Shown piece by piece: positions 29,714-38,700 of a DNA stretch of 64,000 bases. A program made the translations under genes and the position numbers. The notes under the pieces are model-generated. The model did not search any database, was not told where the DNA came from, and saw only the letters and a program-made list of their open reading frames with translations. Each line of letters starts with the position of its first letter. Positions within the stretch are counted from its first letter, which is position 1. The stretch covers positions 62,001 through 126,000 of the forward strand of contig JABLXQ010000007.1 in assembly GCA_013178375.1 (NCBI GenBank). The letters are read 5' to 3'. Origin of the DNA: Gammaproteobacteria bacterium (GTDB lineage Bacteria > Pseudomonadota > Gammaproteobacteria > Pseudomonadales > Ketobacteraceae).

Positions 29714-30802
29714 TCAATTGGTTTCGTGAAACGGCGCCCGAGGCTGTGGCGGCGCACCATCCACATAGGCCGGATACAGCGCCTGAAACTCACCCGGCCG
29801 TGGCTGCACCACAAGCTGCCGCGCCTGCATATGCGGCGTCTGCACCGCCTCGTGCAGCTCCAGCACCTGATTGAAACAGCAATCCACATTGCCGAAACGT
29901 TCATTGCACTGGTGCAGTGTCAGCGCTGCAAAAAATTCCACCAGTTCCTGCTGCAGATCAGTCTGCGGCAGTGGATCATCCATGCGTGCGATCCAGTCAA
30001 CACGGCCAGCGGCGTGACAGAACGCCTGCCAGAATTTCGGCTCCACCGCACCTAGCGCCACGGAAAAACCATCGGCGGTGCGGTAGGTGCGATACCGTGC
30101 CGCACCCCCATTCAACAAATCTTCCGCGCGGGGAATGCCACGGCCTTTCAAACCCAGTTCCGCCAGCGAAAACTGCATCAGTGGCATCACCGAATCTGCC
30201 AGCGCCACTTCCACATGGCAGCCATTCCCACTGCGCTCGCGCTCCAGCAGTGCGCCCAGAATCGTGCTCAACCCGAACAAGGATGCCGCGCAATCCGCCA
30301 GCGGCGGCCAGGGTGCCACGGTCTGCTCCACCGTGCCGGTGCCCGCCAGCACACCATTCATTGCCAGATAATTCAGATCGTGGCCCACGTCATGGCGCAG
30401 CGGACTTTGATCGCCGTAACCATTGAGAGAACAGATCACCAGACGCGGAAATTCCTGGCGCAGAAAATCAATACCGATGCCGAGTTTTTCCAGCACACCG
30501 GGGCGGAAGGATTCAATCAGCACATCGGCGTCGCTCAGTAGTTCCAGCAATTGCGCACGCTGCTCCACGTTTTTCAGATCCAGTTTCACACCGGTTTTGC
30601 CGGCGTTCACCGCATCGAAATACACCGACGTGCCCTGCGCGCCCACCGGCCCGATAAAGCGCATTTCCTCGCCCTGGGGTGGCTCCACCTTGATCACGCG
30701 GGCGCCCATGTCCACCATAAGCAGCGACGCCAGTGGGCCGGGCAAGTGGCGGCTCAGGTCCACCACTTTTGTTCCCTGCAGAAATCCGCTGATCCGGCTC
30801 AT
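29714..30802 (-). CDS. CaiB/BaiF-family CoA transferase or alpha-methylacyl-CoA racemase
   Basis: A 362-residue class III CoA-transferase-fold protein. VDLSRHLPGPLASLLMVDMG and VIKVEPPQGEE are the CoA-binding N-terminal blocks. NGYGDQSPLRHDVGHDLNYLAMNG includes the His and Asp equivalents used by alpha-methylacyl-CoA racemase (AMACR/MCR), so racemase activity on a 2-methyl-branched acyl-CoA is the better guess. That would fit isoprenoid or sterol side chains, where the dehydrogenase accepts only one epimer. It lies 93 bp upstream of the ligase and 45 bp downstream of an acyl-CoA dehydrogenase. Confidence 0.8.
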   Translation of the reverse strand: MSRISGFLQGTKVVDLSRHLPGPLASLLMVDMGARVIKVEPPQGEEMRFIGPVGAQGTSVYFDAVNAGKTGVKLDLKNVEQRAQLLELLSDADVLIESFRPGVLEKLGIGIDFLRQEFPRLVICSLNGYGDQSPLRHDVGHDLNYLAMNGVLAGTGTVEQTVAPWPPLADCAASLFGLSTILGALLERERSGNGCHVEVALADSVMPLMQFSLAELGLKGRGIPRAEDLLNGGAARYRTYRTADGFSVALGAVEPKFWQAFCHAAGRVDWIARMDDPLPQTDLQQELVEFFAALTLHQCNERFGNVDCCFNQVLELHEAVQTPHMQARQLVVQPRPGEFQALYPAYVDGAPPQPRAPFHETN

Positions 30803-30847
30803 GTGGCTAACATCTCGCTAACATCTCACTGAAACGAACGCAAAAAA

Positions 30848-32023
30848 TCAGGTGAAGGTCACATCCAGGCCCAGTTCCTTCGCGATGATCATCGACTGGA
30901 TCTGGCTGGAGCCGTCACCGATGCGGGTGATGCGCGTGTCACGCAGGTAACGCGACACCGGGCAATCGTTCATGAAGCCCCAGCCGCCGTGCACCTGCAG
31001 CGCCAGATCCGCCACTTCGGAGGACACTTCGCAGCAGTAGTATTTCGCCATCGCCAGTTCCAGAATGCTGGCGGTGCCGGCATCGGCTTTGATGGCCGCC
31101 TGACGGGCCAGCAAGCGGGAGGTTTCCACTTTCACCGCCATGTCGGCGATCATTTTCTGGATCAGCTGCAAACCGCCCAGCGAGCGGCCGAATGCCTGCC
31201 GGTCTTTTGCGTAGGCGATGGAATGGTCCAGACACGCCTGCGACAGCCCCAGCGCACACGCCGACAAAAAGCAGCGCGCGGATTGATAGGTTTTGTGCAC
31301 GATGTAACGTCCATCGCCTTCCTTGCCCACGATCATGTCGTCGCCCACCACCGCTCCATCCAGGAAAATCGGATGGGTGTCGGACGAACGCCAGCCCAGC
31401 TTGTCATAGGCTTTGCCGATGGTGACGCCGGGTGTGCCAGCGGGCACCAGGAACAGGGTCATACTGGTTTTTTCTGACTCTTTCGGGCTGGTGATGGCAC
31501 ACACCAGATTGTAGGAAGTGATGTCGGCGCCGCTGTTGGTGATAAAGGCTTTTTCACCGCTGATGGACCATTTATCGCCACCCACTTTTTCAGCGCGGGA
31601 TTTGAAACCGGCCGTCCAGGAACCGGCCTGCGGTTCGGTGCCGGCGATGGAGCCAATGGCTTTGCCCGCCACGATATCGGGCAGGTATTTTTCCTTCAGC
31701 AGCGGGCTGCCGAAGGATTGCAGCGTCAGGCCGGTGGCCACCGCCACCATGGTGGTCAGCGCCAGGGTCTGGTCCGCGCGGGCCAGTTCCTCGATCGCCA
31801 GCGACATGTCCAGAATGCCCAGCCCCAGGCCGCCGTGCTCTTCCTTGAACGGAATCGACGCAATGCCGATTTCGCGGTTCATTTTCAGGTACAGCTCGGT
31901 GGGGAATTCCGCCGCCTGATCCAATTGATAGGCAATCGGTGCCACCTCCGCCTGGGCCCACTCGCGCACGGTAGCCTGCAGGTTTTTCTGGTCCTGGGTC
32001 AGTTCAAAGCTCATGAAAGTCAT
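30848..32023 (-). CDS. Acyl-CoA dehydrogenase, first gene of the operon, with an Asp at the usual Glu site
   Basis: A 391-residue acyl-CoA dehydrogenase. SIAGTEPQAGSWTAGFKS replaces the common TEPxAGSD loop, and the C-terminal MCAD-type catalytic position reads RIGDGSSQIQ, with Asp where YEGT supplies Glu. At the helix-G position it reads SARCFLSACALG, also without Glu. Either the Asp acts as base or the protein is specialised. ATGs at 32023 and 32014 are both possible; I kept the longer one. It is the promoter-proximal gene of the nine-gene operon. Confidence 0.82.
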   Translation of the reverse strand: MTFMSFELTQDQKNLQATVREWAQAEVAPIAYQLDQAAEFPTELYLKMNREIGIASIPFKEEHGGLGLGILDMSLAIEELARADQTLALTTMVAVATGLTLQSFGSPLLKEKYLPDIVAGKAIGSIAGTEPQAGSWTAGFKSRAEKVGGDKWSISGEKAFITNSGADITSYNLVCAITSPKESEKTSMTLFLVPAGTPGVTIGKAYDKLGWRSSDTHPIFLDGAVVGDDMIVGKEGDGRYIVHKTYQSARCFLSACALGLSQACLDHSIAYAKDRQAFGRSLGGLQLIQKMIADMAVKVETSRLLARQAAIKADAGTASILELAMAKYYCCEVSSEVADLALQVHGGWGFMNDCPVSRYLRDTRITRIGDGSSQIQSMIIAKELGLDVTFT

Positions 32024-32219
32024 CCGCTTTTTGTTGTATTGACGATGGGAATCTAGCAGCCCGGCGCCAGGTGCCGCAGGTCAATTCGAGTGAACTGCCA
32101 CGCCCGGCGGGCAAACCAGTGGTTGGATCGATTATGAGAGGGGAAAGCGGGAGCACCCATCGTCCAAGTGGACTAGCAGGCAGGCATTGACGGGGGCTTT
32201 GGCCGGAGCTTTGAGGGAA

Positions 32220-32256
32220 CGGCGTGCCCGGCGCAAAACAGTCGCCAGGCACGCCG
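32220..32256 (-). terminator. Hairpin downstream of the CocE-like gene
   Basis: Nine-bp arms (CGGCGTGCC / GGCACGCCG) plus four more pairs after one mismatch enclose a 9-nt loop, 29 bp past the CocE-like stop. No T-run follows. The rest of 32024-32284 must hold the promoter of the nine-gene operon, but I see no convincing -35/-10 pair. Confidence 0.45.
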
Positions 32257-32284
32257 CTTAGGCAGGTTTCAGTTCAACGCACTG

Positions 32285-34339
32285 TTAGTTCAACGCACTG
32301 AGGGGCACAATCGGCAGCACGATGCTGGACGGATAGTCCGGGCTGTTGTGGATGCTGGTCACTCCATCCTTGGCCAGTTCCTGGCGCGGCAGGTTCAGCA
32401 TGCCCTGGGCGTCGTTGCTGGGGGCAATCGACACCCGCAACTTGTGGCCCTTGCGAATGATCGCGCTGGTGGGGAAGATTTCCACCTGCATCTTGAACAC
32501 CTCGCCTGGCACCACTGGCTCCACCGCGTCCTCGGTCAGGTAGTGATACGGCTGGATCATTTCGCCATTCATGAAACGCGAGCGGCTTTCATCCACCTTG
32601 CGCGCCGACGCCAGCAGCAGACCATTGGTCAGCGGCTGCACCGTGCGGCCATTCGCCGTTACCTCATCCACCCGCACCGACAGCACCGCTTCATGCGCCG
32701 TGGTGCTGATCCAGATATCCGCCTGCAGCGGGCCGTTGATGTAGTAATCCTCCTCCATCAGCGCGGTTTCATAATTCAGCGCATCGGCTTCCAGTTCACG
32801 GTTGTCGCGGTAGCATTTGTTGAAGCTGGCTACGCCGGCAATACCCAGCGTCCACTGATGGTAACTGGCGGAACATTTGGTGCCGTCGTTGGGTTCCACA
32901 TTGAAAATCAGCAGGCTGCCATCTTCCGACTTGCCGTATTCGATGGTGGCGAACGGCGCCACGTCCATGGTGTTGACCGCTTCCTCTTCGATCGGCGCGT
33001 CCTGGGTCAGCGACATGTCGCCGTGCAGGTACCAGCGCTCCGGCGCGGCCTCGGGATGTGGCCAGTCGGTGGTGGTGGAAAATCCGTTCAGCAGATGGTC
33101 GGCATTATTCTTCACGTACTGCGTGACCGGCGGAATCGCCTCGACACCCGAATCAATTCCCATCAGATGGTGATCAAACCACTGCAGCAGCAGGAACGGC
33201 ATGGGGCCCAGTTTGTTCACACCCAGAAAACCCTGCACGAAATGACCGACGTGATCGCCGTTGTAAATCATCAGGCGGGCATCCACGTTGTTCTGTTTCA
33301 GCTTCTCGTACAGCAAGGGTTCGTCGCGCTGGAAGATGTCGTTCAGGGCGCCGAAGATCAGGGTGGGCGCCTTGATTTTGTCGATATTTTCAATCGGGGA
33401 ACGGGTGCGCCAGAACGGACTGTCATAGGTCACTTCAGGATCGCCGTTCAGGGCTTTTTCGATGATGGGCAGATAATAGTTGTCGATCTGCTCGTTGTGT
33501 TCGCGGGTGGCCGCCGTAATCAGGTTGGCATGATTCATGGCCTGCAGCACCGCCAGGAAATTCTGCTGCGTGGTCACCTGGGTCAGCGTCAGCCAGTGGC
33601 TCATGAACACGCCGTTGATCATGCCGCCGGTGCCTACTGTGCCCCGCTGCGCATCGCCCATCGGCACGCTGGCGAAAATCGCCTGCACATCATCCGGGCG
33701 GCGCTGGGCAGTGAACAGCGCCGAGATCGCCATGTAGGACGCACCCGCCACCCCCAGCTTGCCGTTGAACCAGGGCTGCTGCTTCACCCAGTCCACCGCG
33801 TCGCCATAGGCTTTCTGCTCATCATCGCCCAGCATTTCCCAGCCACCCTGGGACACCCCGGTACCCAGCGTGTCCACCGCCACTACCGCGTAACCCCGTT
33901 TCACCATGAAGGGATCCGGCGCGCCCAGCAGAGCACCGCCGGTCATCGGCACGGCGCCAATCAGATGCATGTTGTAGGCGGTCTGCACCAGGATCGTGGG
34001 GAACGGGCCGTCGGCCGGCTTGCGCCGTTCGTTCGCCGGCAACGTCACCCGCACACCCACCCAGCGACCATCGGCAGTGGGCAGGAACTGCAACGGCAGT
34101 GTGACCATGTAGCGATAGTCCAGCGGGCGCATGTAGGCACCGGCGGGGGGTTCGGGGGAATCGGTCTCGTCCCCGACGATGGGATCGTCCGCATCTTCAG
34201 CTGGGTTGTCGGGTGTGTCGCTGGTGGCGGACTGCTGGGAACGGGAGGCGCTGTCATCGCCGGAACCGGAGGAAGACCCTCCGCCACAGGCGGTCAGCAT
34301 CAGGGCGGTAAACAGAATTAACCACGGGTATTTGGCCAC
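32285..34339 (-). CDS. CocE/NonD-family serine hydrolase lipoprotein
   Basis: A 684-residue X-Pro dipeptidyl-peptidase-like (S15) or cocaine-esterase-like hydrolase with a GTG start preceded by AGAGGG. The N-terminus has a lipobox (LMLTACGGG, Cys near residue 18) followed by a Ser/Asp-rich linker, so it is a surface or periplasmic lipoprotein. Catalytic residues are S201 in GVAGASYMA, the Asp in FGALNDIFQRD and the His in YNGDHVGHF. A C-terminal jelly-roll domain (about 480-680) is typical of the family. It is expressed alone between two terminator-like hairpins. An esterase or amidase acting on an external substrate is likely. Confidence 0.83.
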   Translation of the reverse strand: MAKYPWLILFTALMLTACGGGSSSGSGDDSASRSQQSATSDTPDNPAEDADDPIVGDETDSPEPPAGAYMRPLDYRYMVTLPLQFLPTADGRWVGVRVTLPANERRKPADGPFPTILVQTAYNMHLIGAVPMTGGALLGAPDPFMVKRGYAVVAVDTLGTGVSQGGWEMLGDDEQKAYGDAVDWVKQQPWFNGKLGVAGASYMAISALFTAQRRPDDVQAIFASVPMGDAQRGTVGTGGMINGVFMSHWLTLTQVTTQQNFLAVLQAMNHANLITAATREHNEQIDNYYLPIIEKALNGDPEVTYDSPFWRTRSPIENIDKIKAPTLIFGALNDIFQRDEPLLYEKLKQNNVDARLMIYNGDHVGHFVQGFLGVNKLGPMPFLLLQWFDHHLMGIDSGVEAIPPVTQYVKNNADHLLNGFSTTTDWPHPEAAPERWYLHGDMSLTQDAPIEEEAVNTMDVAPFATIEYGKSEDGSLLIFNVEPNDGTKCSASYHQWTLGIAGVASFNKCYRDNRELEADALNYETALMEEDYYINGPLQADIWISTTAHEAVLSVRVDEVTANGRTVQPLTNGLLLASARKVDESRSRFMNGEMIQPYHYLTEDAVEPVVPGEVFKMQVEIFPTSAIIRKGHKLRVSIAPSNDAQGMLNLPRQELAKDGVTSIHNSPDYPSSIVLPIVPLSALN

Positions 34340-34496
34340 GAAAATCCCTCTTTTGAATTGTTATTGTTATGGCGTTGATCCTGGCTTGGTCGACACGTTA
34401 AACAGTTTGTTTATAGTGCGTCAACTCTAATCTGGTGCGGGGGTACTACCTCTGAGGAAGGGGTGCAACGGTTTTAAGCGGACAGAAACCTGCGGG

Positions 34497-34531
34497 AAAT
34501 CAGGCATTAACGGCCTGAAAAAGCCTGATTT
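34497..34531. terminator. Inverted repeat downstream of the 198-residue gene
   Basis: Arms AAATCAGGC (34497-34505) and GCCTGATTT (34523-34531) with a 17-nt loop lie 18 bp past the stop of the gene at 34550. The T-run is short. The rest of the 34340-34549 gap contains the promoter region of the CocE-like gene and no other feature I can name. Confidence 0.4.
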
Positions 34532-34549
34532 TGCAGGTAAGGGTATTGA

Positions 34550-35146
34550 TCAGACCGCTGCCAAGACAGCCCGGTGCCGCGCCAGGATCGCCAGGTAGGG
34601 ATCGAAACCATCGAAGGCCTGCCGGTACAGCAGCCAGGCCTCGTCCGGGTCCTTGATGCGCATGGTTTCAAACTCATTGAGCAGGCGGTGCAGCAGCTTG
34701 AACACGGTGTCCATGTTCATCACCAGCCAGCAGTCGTTGTCGATCCACTTGTCGATCAGTTCGTCCAGCCGGGTGAAAGTGCGTTTGAGCAGGGGGAAGC
34801 CGGTCTGCAGTTCACGGCAGGTTTTCAGAATCTGGTACTGCTGGAAAGCCTGTTCGGTGAATAGCCGGGGCCGGCTGGCCTCCTTCAGGTACACCGCCTT
34901 GTAGTGGGTGTGGCAGGCGGTGAAATCGCGGTTGAAATCCGCTGCGTCGCGCAAGGCGGCGAAGGGTTGCAGCAGATCCGTCACCACATCATAGGCACCG
35001 GCAATGCTGACCAGCAGTGGATCGAACTGGGCCAGAAAATCCCGGCTGCCGATCTGGCTGCGCACCAGCGTGCCGATGGCCGCCAGTTCGGTGGCGGTAA
35101 CGCTGATACTGGCCAGCTCCTTGGTGATGGTGAATTCGATGCCCAT
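34550..35146 (-). CDS. Uncharacterised helical protein, 198 residues
   Basis: I do not recognise this protein. It is predicted to be almost entirely helical and soluble, with no signal peptide or membrane segment. The N-terminus (EFTITKELASISVTATELAAIG) is amphipathic, and the C-terminal half has paired aromatic/acidic stretches (DNDCWLVMNMDTVFKLLHRL, EAWLLYRQAFDGFDPYLAIL). It starts 10 bp after the DUF1508 gene and is almost certainly co-transcribed with it. Confidence 0.65.
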   Translation of the reverse strand: MGIEFTITKELASISVTATELAAIGTLVRSQIGSRDFLAQFDPLLVSIAGAYDVVTDLLQPFAALRDAADFNRDFTACHTHYKAVYLKEASRPRLFTEQAFQQYQILKTCRELQTGFPLLKRTFTRLDELIDKWIDNDCWLVMNMDTVFKLLHRLLNEFETMRIKDPDEAWLLYRQAFDGFDPYLAILARHRAVLAAV

Positions 35147-35156
35147 GGTGCGCGCC

Positions 35157-35489
35157 TCAGGTCAGGTCCGTCACCTCGGCCACGCAGGCGTTGTCTTTCA
35201 CCTGATGCAACGCGTTGTCGAACAGCATCTTGTTGTTGAACAGCTGGCTCTTCACGATGATGCGGCCGTGGCTGTTGCGCACCACGAAAAAGGTTTCGCC
35301 CGTCGGAGTCCGGCTGGCGGCAATCTGCGTGCTCATCAGCGTGCCCACCCGCACTTCCTTGATCGCCTCCTCGGCGTCGGTCTTGCTGTCGTACTGGCCA
35401 CTGAGCAGCAGCACGGCGCCGGTGCCGTCCAGCAGATGAAAACAGAACTGGTTATCGTCATCGCGCTTGAGTTCGAAGGTTGCAGGCAT
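35157..35489 (-). CDS. DUF1508 / YegP-like small protein
   Basis: A 110-residue protein with two copies of the short beta-alpha DUF1508 unit. The first is FELKRDDDNQFCFHLLDG...SKTDAEEAIKEV; the second is FFVVRNSHGRIIVKSQLFNN...FDNALHQVKDN. The family (E. coli YegP) has no firm function. I chose the ATG at 35489, preceded by GGGGA; a longer in-frame reading upstream looks non-coding. Its partner is the helical gene 10 bp downstream. Confidence 0.8.
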   Translation of the reverse strand: MPATFELKRDDDNQFCFHLLDGTGAVLLLSGQYDSKTDAEEAIKEVRVGTLMSTQIAASRTPTGETFFVVRNSHGRIIVKSQLFNNKMLFDNALHQVKDNACVAEVTDLT

Positions 35490-35673
35490 GTGAGATTCCC
35501 CGGTGACTGATGTGCGGAAAAAACATTTCCGTAACGCCAAGCAAGGCGCACGCCAGAGGCAAACCACTGAAATGACAAGGGCGTCGCAGGATTTAGAGGG
35601 GGAAATTGTCGCAACCGTCACTGACAGGGCGGCGCGATTGTCGGAATCATAACGCGAGAAAATGGAAGGGGAA

Positions 35674-35702
35674 GCCGGTCTGGCAGGCGATGCCAGGCCG
35701 GC
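35674..35702 (-). terminator. Terminator of the surface-protein operon
   Basis: A 12-bp stem (one G-T pair) with a 5-nt loop begins 8 bp past the stop of the giant gene. On the - strand it is followed by a pyrimidine-rich stretch with a TTTT run about 12 nt downstream. Confidence 0.6.
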
Positions 35703-35710
35703 GTCAAATC

Positions 35711-38700
35711 TCAGAAGTGAAACCGTCCCTCCACTCCCAGCAGATCCACTTCCTGATCGTCGAAAAACACCCGCTTCAGATGCAGGGCCGCTTCCAGATT
35801 GTCGGTAAGACGATAAGCGCAGGCCACGCCCAGCAGCAGGTCGGTGCCGTCATCAAGATCCGGTTCCACGTCGGCACCGGTCAGATCGATTTCACCTTCC
35901 CAGATGAACAATCCCACTTCACCTGACAGAGTCACGCGCGGCATCACTTCCCACAGGAAACGGTTGGCCAGGGTCCAGCCGTGGCCGGTGACGGGATAGT
36001 GTTCCGACATCGCCGCCTCCAGGTTGCTGGCGGTGCCGGTGGCGTCCAGGTCGACCTGGGTTTCGCCCAAATCCAGATACCCCAGTTCCACTGCGCTCCA
36101 GTCCAGGTAGCGGTAGCCGGTGGCGATCTGCCAGGCGGTGCGGGATTCCTCATATTCGTTCAGGTTCACCGTCACCCCATCGCCGGCAGTACCCTGCTCG
36201 AAATCACCCGCACCCTGGCTGCCCTTGGCCTGGTAGAACGACACGCTGATGTAGCTGCGCTCCAATATCTGCTGTTGCAGATCCTCGGTGCCGGCAGCAT
36301 GGCCGGGTTGCGTGGGCAGCAGGGTGAATGCTGTGGTAGCCAGCAGGGCGGCTCCCAGCGATGCAACTTTCGCTGTCACCTTGCCGCGCCGGCTTGCCAC
36401 CAGGCCCGCCAGCATCAGCAGCGCAACTACACCCAGTGAACCGCCGCCACCTTTGCCCTTGCTCTTGATGCCGGGGAAGGTCTGCTCGACATCGTCATCC
36501 ACCAGCGCCTGCACGGCCACACCACCCGGATCTTCGATCGCGGCATTGGCCACGCCGTCACCGTCGTTGGGGCCGCCGTCCTGCAGGGTGAGCTGCACAC
36601 AGAAGTCGCCCACGTTCAGGCCCGGTTGCCAGCTGGTGTCGCCCGGCGGCGGACAGTAGCCCGGATTGCCCGGTGAGGAATGAATCGCGTTGTTGGCGTT
36701 TTCCACAAAGGTGCGCCAGCTGCCATTCAGATACTTGCGATACACCGCCTGCTGCGGAATCGGGTTGGCCTGCGGCAATACCACGCGCACGCTCTGGCCG
36801 ACCGTGGGCAGGTCGTGCACTTCGAAGTCGAAGATGCCGCCGTTGAATGCAAACGCCGCATCGGTTTCCAGATCGTCCTGCTCAGCGAAATCTTCCGACT
36901 CCAGCCGCACACCACCGGTGCTGCCGAGCAGGGCGAACTGGCCCAGGCGGCAACGCACACCTGGATCGCATTCCAACAGATAGGATTCGGTCTGGTCACC
37001 CACTTCCGGCAACACGTTGGGCGCGGTGATGTTGTCCTGGTAATCCGGGATGCCATCGTCGTCGCTATCGGCGGTGCCTTCGGTTTCATCGTCAACGCCA
37101 TCGCCATCGGTGTCTTCCTGATCCGACAGGTCCGGCAACGCGGCCACCACCAGGAAGTACAGGGTGGCGGTGTCGGTGGCACCTTCGTTGTCGGTGACGG
37201 TGACCTGCGCCAGGTAACGGCCTTCGCTCAAAGCGCTCGGATTGAATACCAGGGTTTCATCAGTCAGGTCGCCATCATTGTCCACCAGGGTGTTGTCGCT
37301 GGCGCTCCAGTCCAGTTCCAGGCTGTCGCCGGTGTTCGGATCGGTGGCAGTGGCAGTCAGGGTGACCGGGCCGCCGTCGCTGGTGACCTGGATGGTGTTC
37401 ACGCCGTTCTGGCTCAGTTGCAGTGCAACGTCCGGTGCCACGTTCTGCTCGGTGATGGTGATGACATGGCTGGTTTTGGCGCCGCCGTTGATGTCGAAGA
37501 TGTCATCCTCGTCATAACCGTTGGCCAGGTCCTCATCGTTGCTGGTCTGGTCATCCAGTCGCACGATCAGCAGTTCATCCGCCTCGGTGGCAACATCGCT
37601 GGTCAATTGCACGGTGACCACCGCGTCGGTCTGGCCGACACCATCGGTTTCGGTGAACACCACGCTGCCGCTCACCAGATCATGATCCGTGTCATCGGCG
37701 GTGCTGGCGTCATCGATCACGAACGGCACTTCCAGCGGATAGAACGGCGACCGGCCATTGAGGATCACGCGGAACTGCACGCTGGCACCTTCCACACTGA
37801 TCTGGTCCTTGTTCACTGACACCAGCGGCCGCACGTTGACGGTCTGGGTGGCGGTGCCGACGTTGCCTTTCGCATCCACGGCTTCGTAAGTCACCAGGTT
37901 GGCGCCCGGTGCCAGCAGCACGCTGCCGTTCAGCACGCCCACCACTTCAGTGCCGCAGCAGGCGCTGCCGTCCACGTTGTCGCTGGTGATGGCGCCCAGT
38001 GCGGTGGCGATTTCATTGCTGGTGGCATCGTCCGCCAGGCCCAGCAACTGCTGCAATGGAACCGGTGTGTACAACGCCACCGCATCGATCACCAGGTCGT
38101 CCGGCGCGGATACCACCGGCGCGGTGACATCGTAATAATCGCTGTCATCGTTCGGCTCTGTGCCGTCCAGGGATTCCTGCAGGTTGCTGATGGTGTCGCC
38201 GTCCAGATCTTCGGCTGCATCGCTGTCGTCCAGCGGATTGAAGCCGTAGGTCTGTTCGTAGGTGTCGCTCATGCCATCGTTGTCATCGTCGGTGTCGACG
38301 GTGTTGTCGGTGCCGTCGGTGTCGTTGTCGCCCAGCACGCTGATGCTGAAGGCGGTCAGCGGCGTGCTGTCGGTGCCATCACTGACACTGAGTTCGATGT
38401 CGGCGTAATCACCGGCGTCGCCCACTGCTGGCGTGCCACTCAGTTCACCGGTGTCGGCATCCAGGATCAGCCAGGCCGGCAGATTGGTGGCCGTGACGGT
38501 GACGCTGACATTGTCCACATCGGTGATGACCGGCACGAAGCTGTAGGCTTCGCCTTCCAGCAGTTCGGTGGTCGGGCTGCCACTGACAACCGGTGCGTCG
38601 TTCACGGCCTGCACATTGATCGACACGGTGGCGGTGTTGGAAACACCGGCCTGATTGTCGCTCACGCTGTAGGTGAAGCTGTCGCTGCCGTTGGTGTCGG

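Noticed and set aside
26876-30055. 1,059-codon open frame on the + strand
   Set aside because: It is antisense to the hydratase, carboxyltransferase and ligase genes, whose protein motifs are clear. Its product is His/Arg/Gly-rich without any domain, as expected of a shadow frame in GC-rich DNA.
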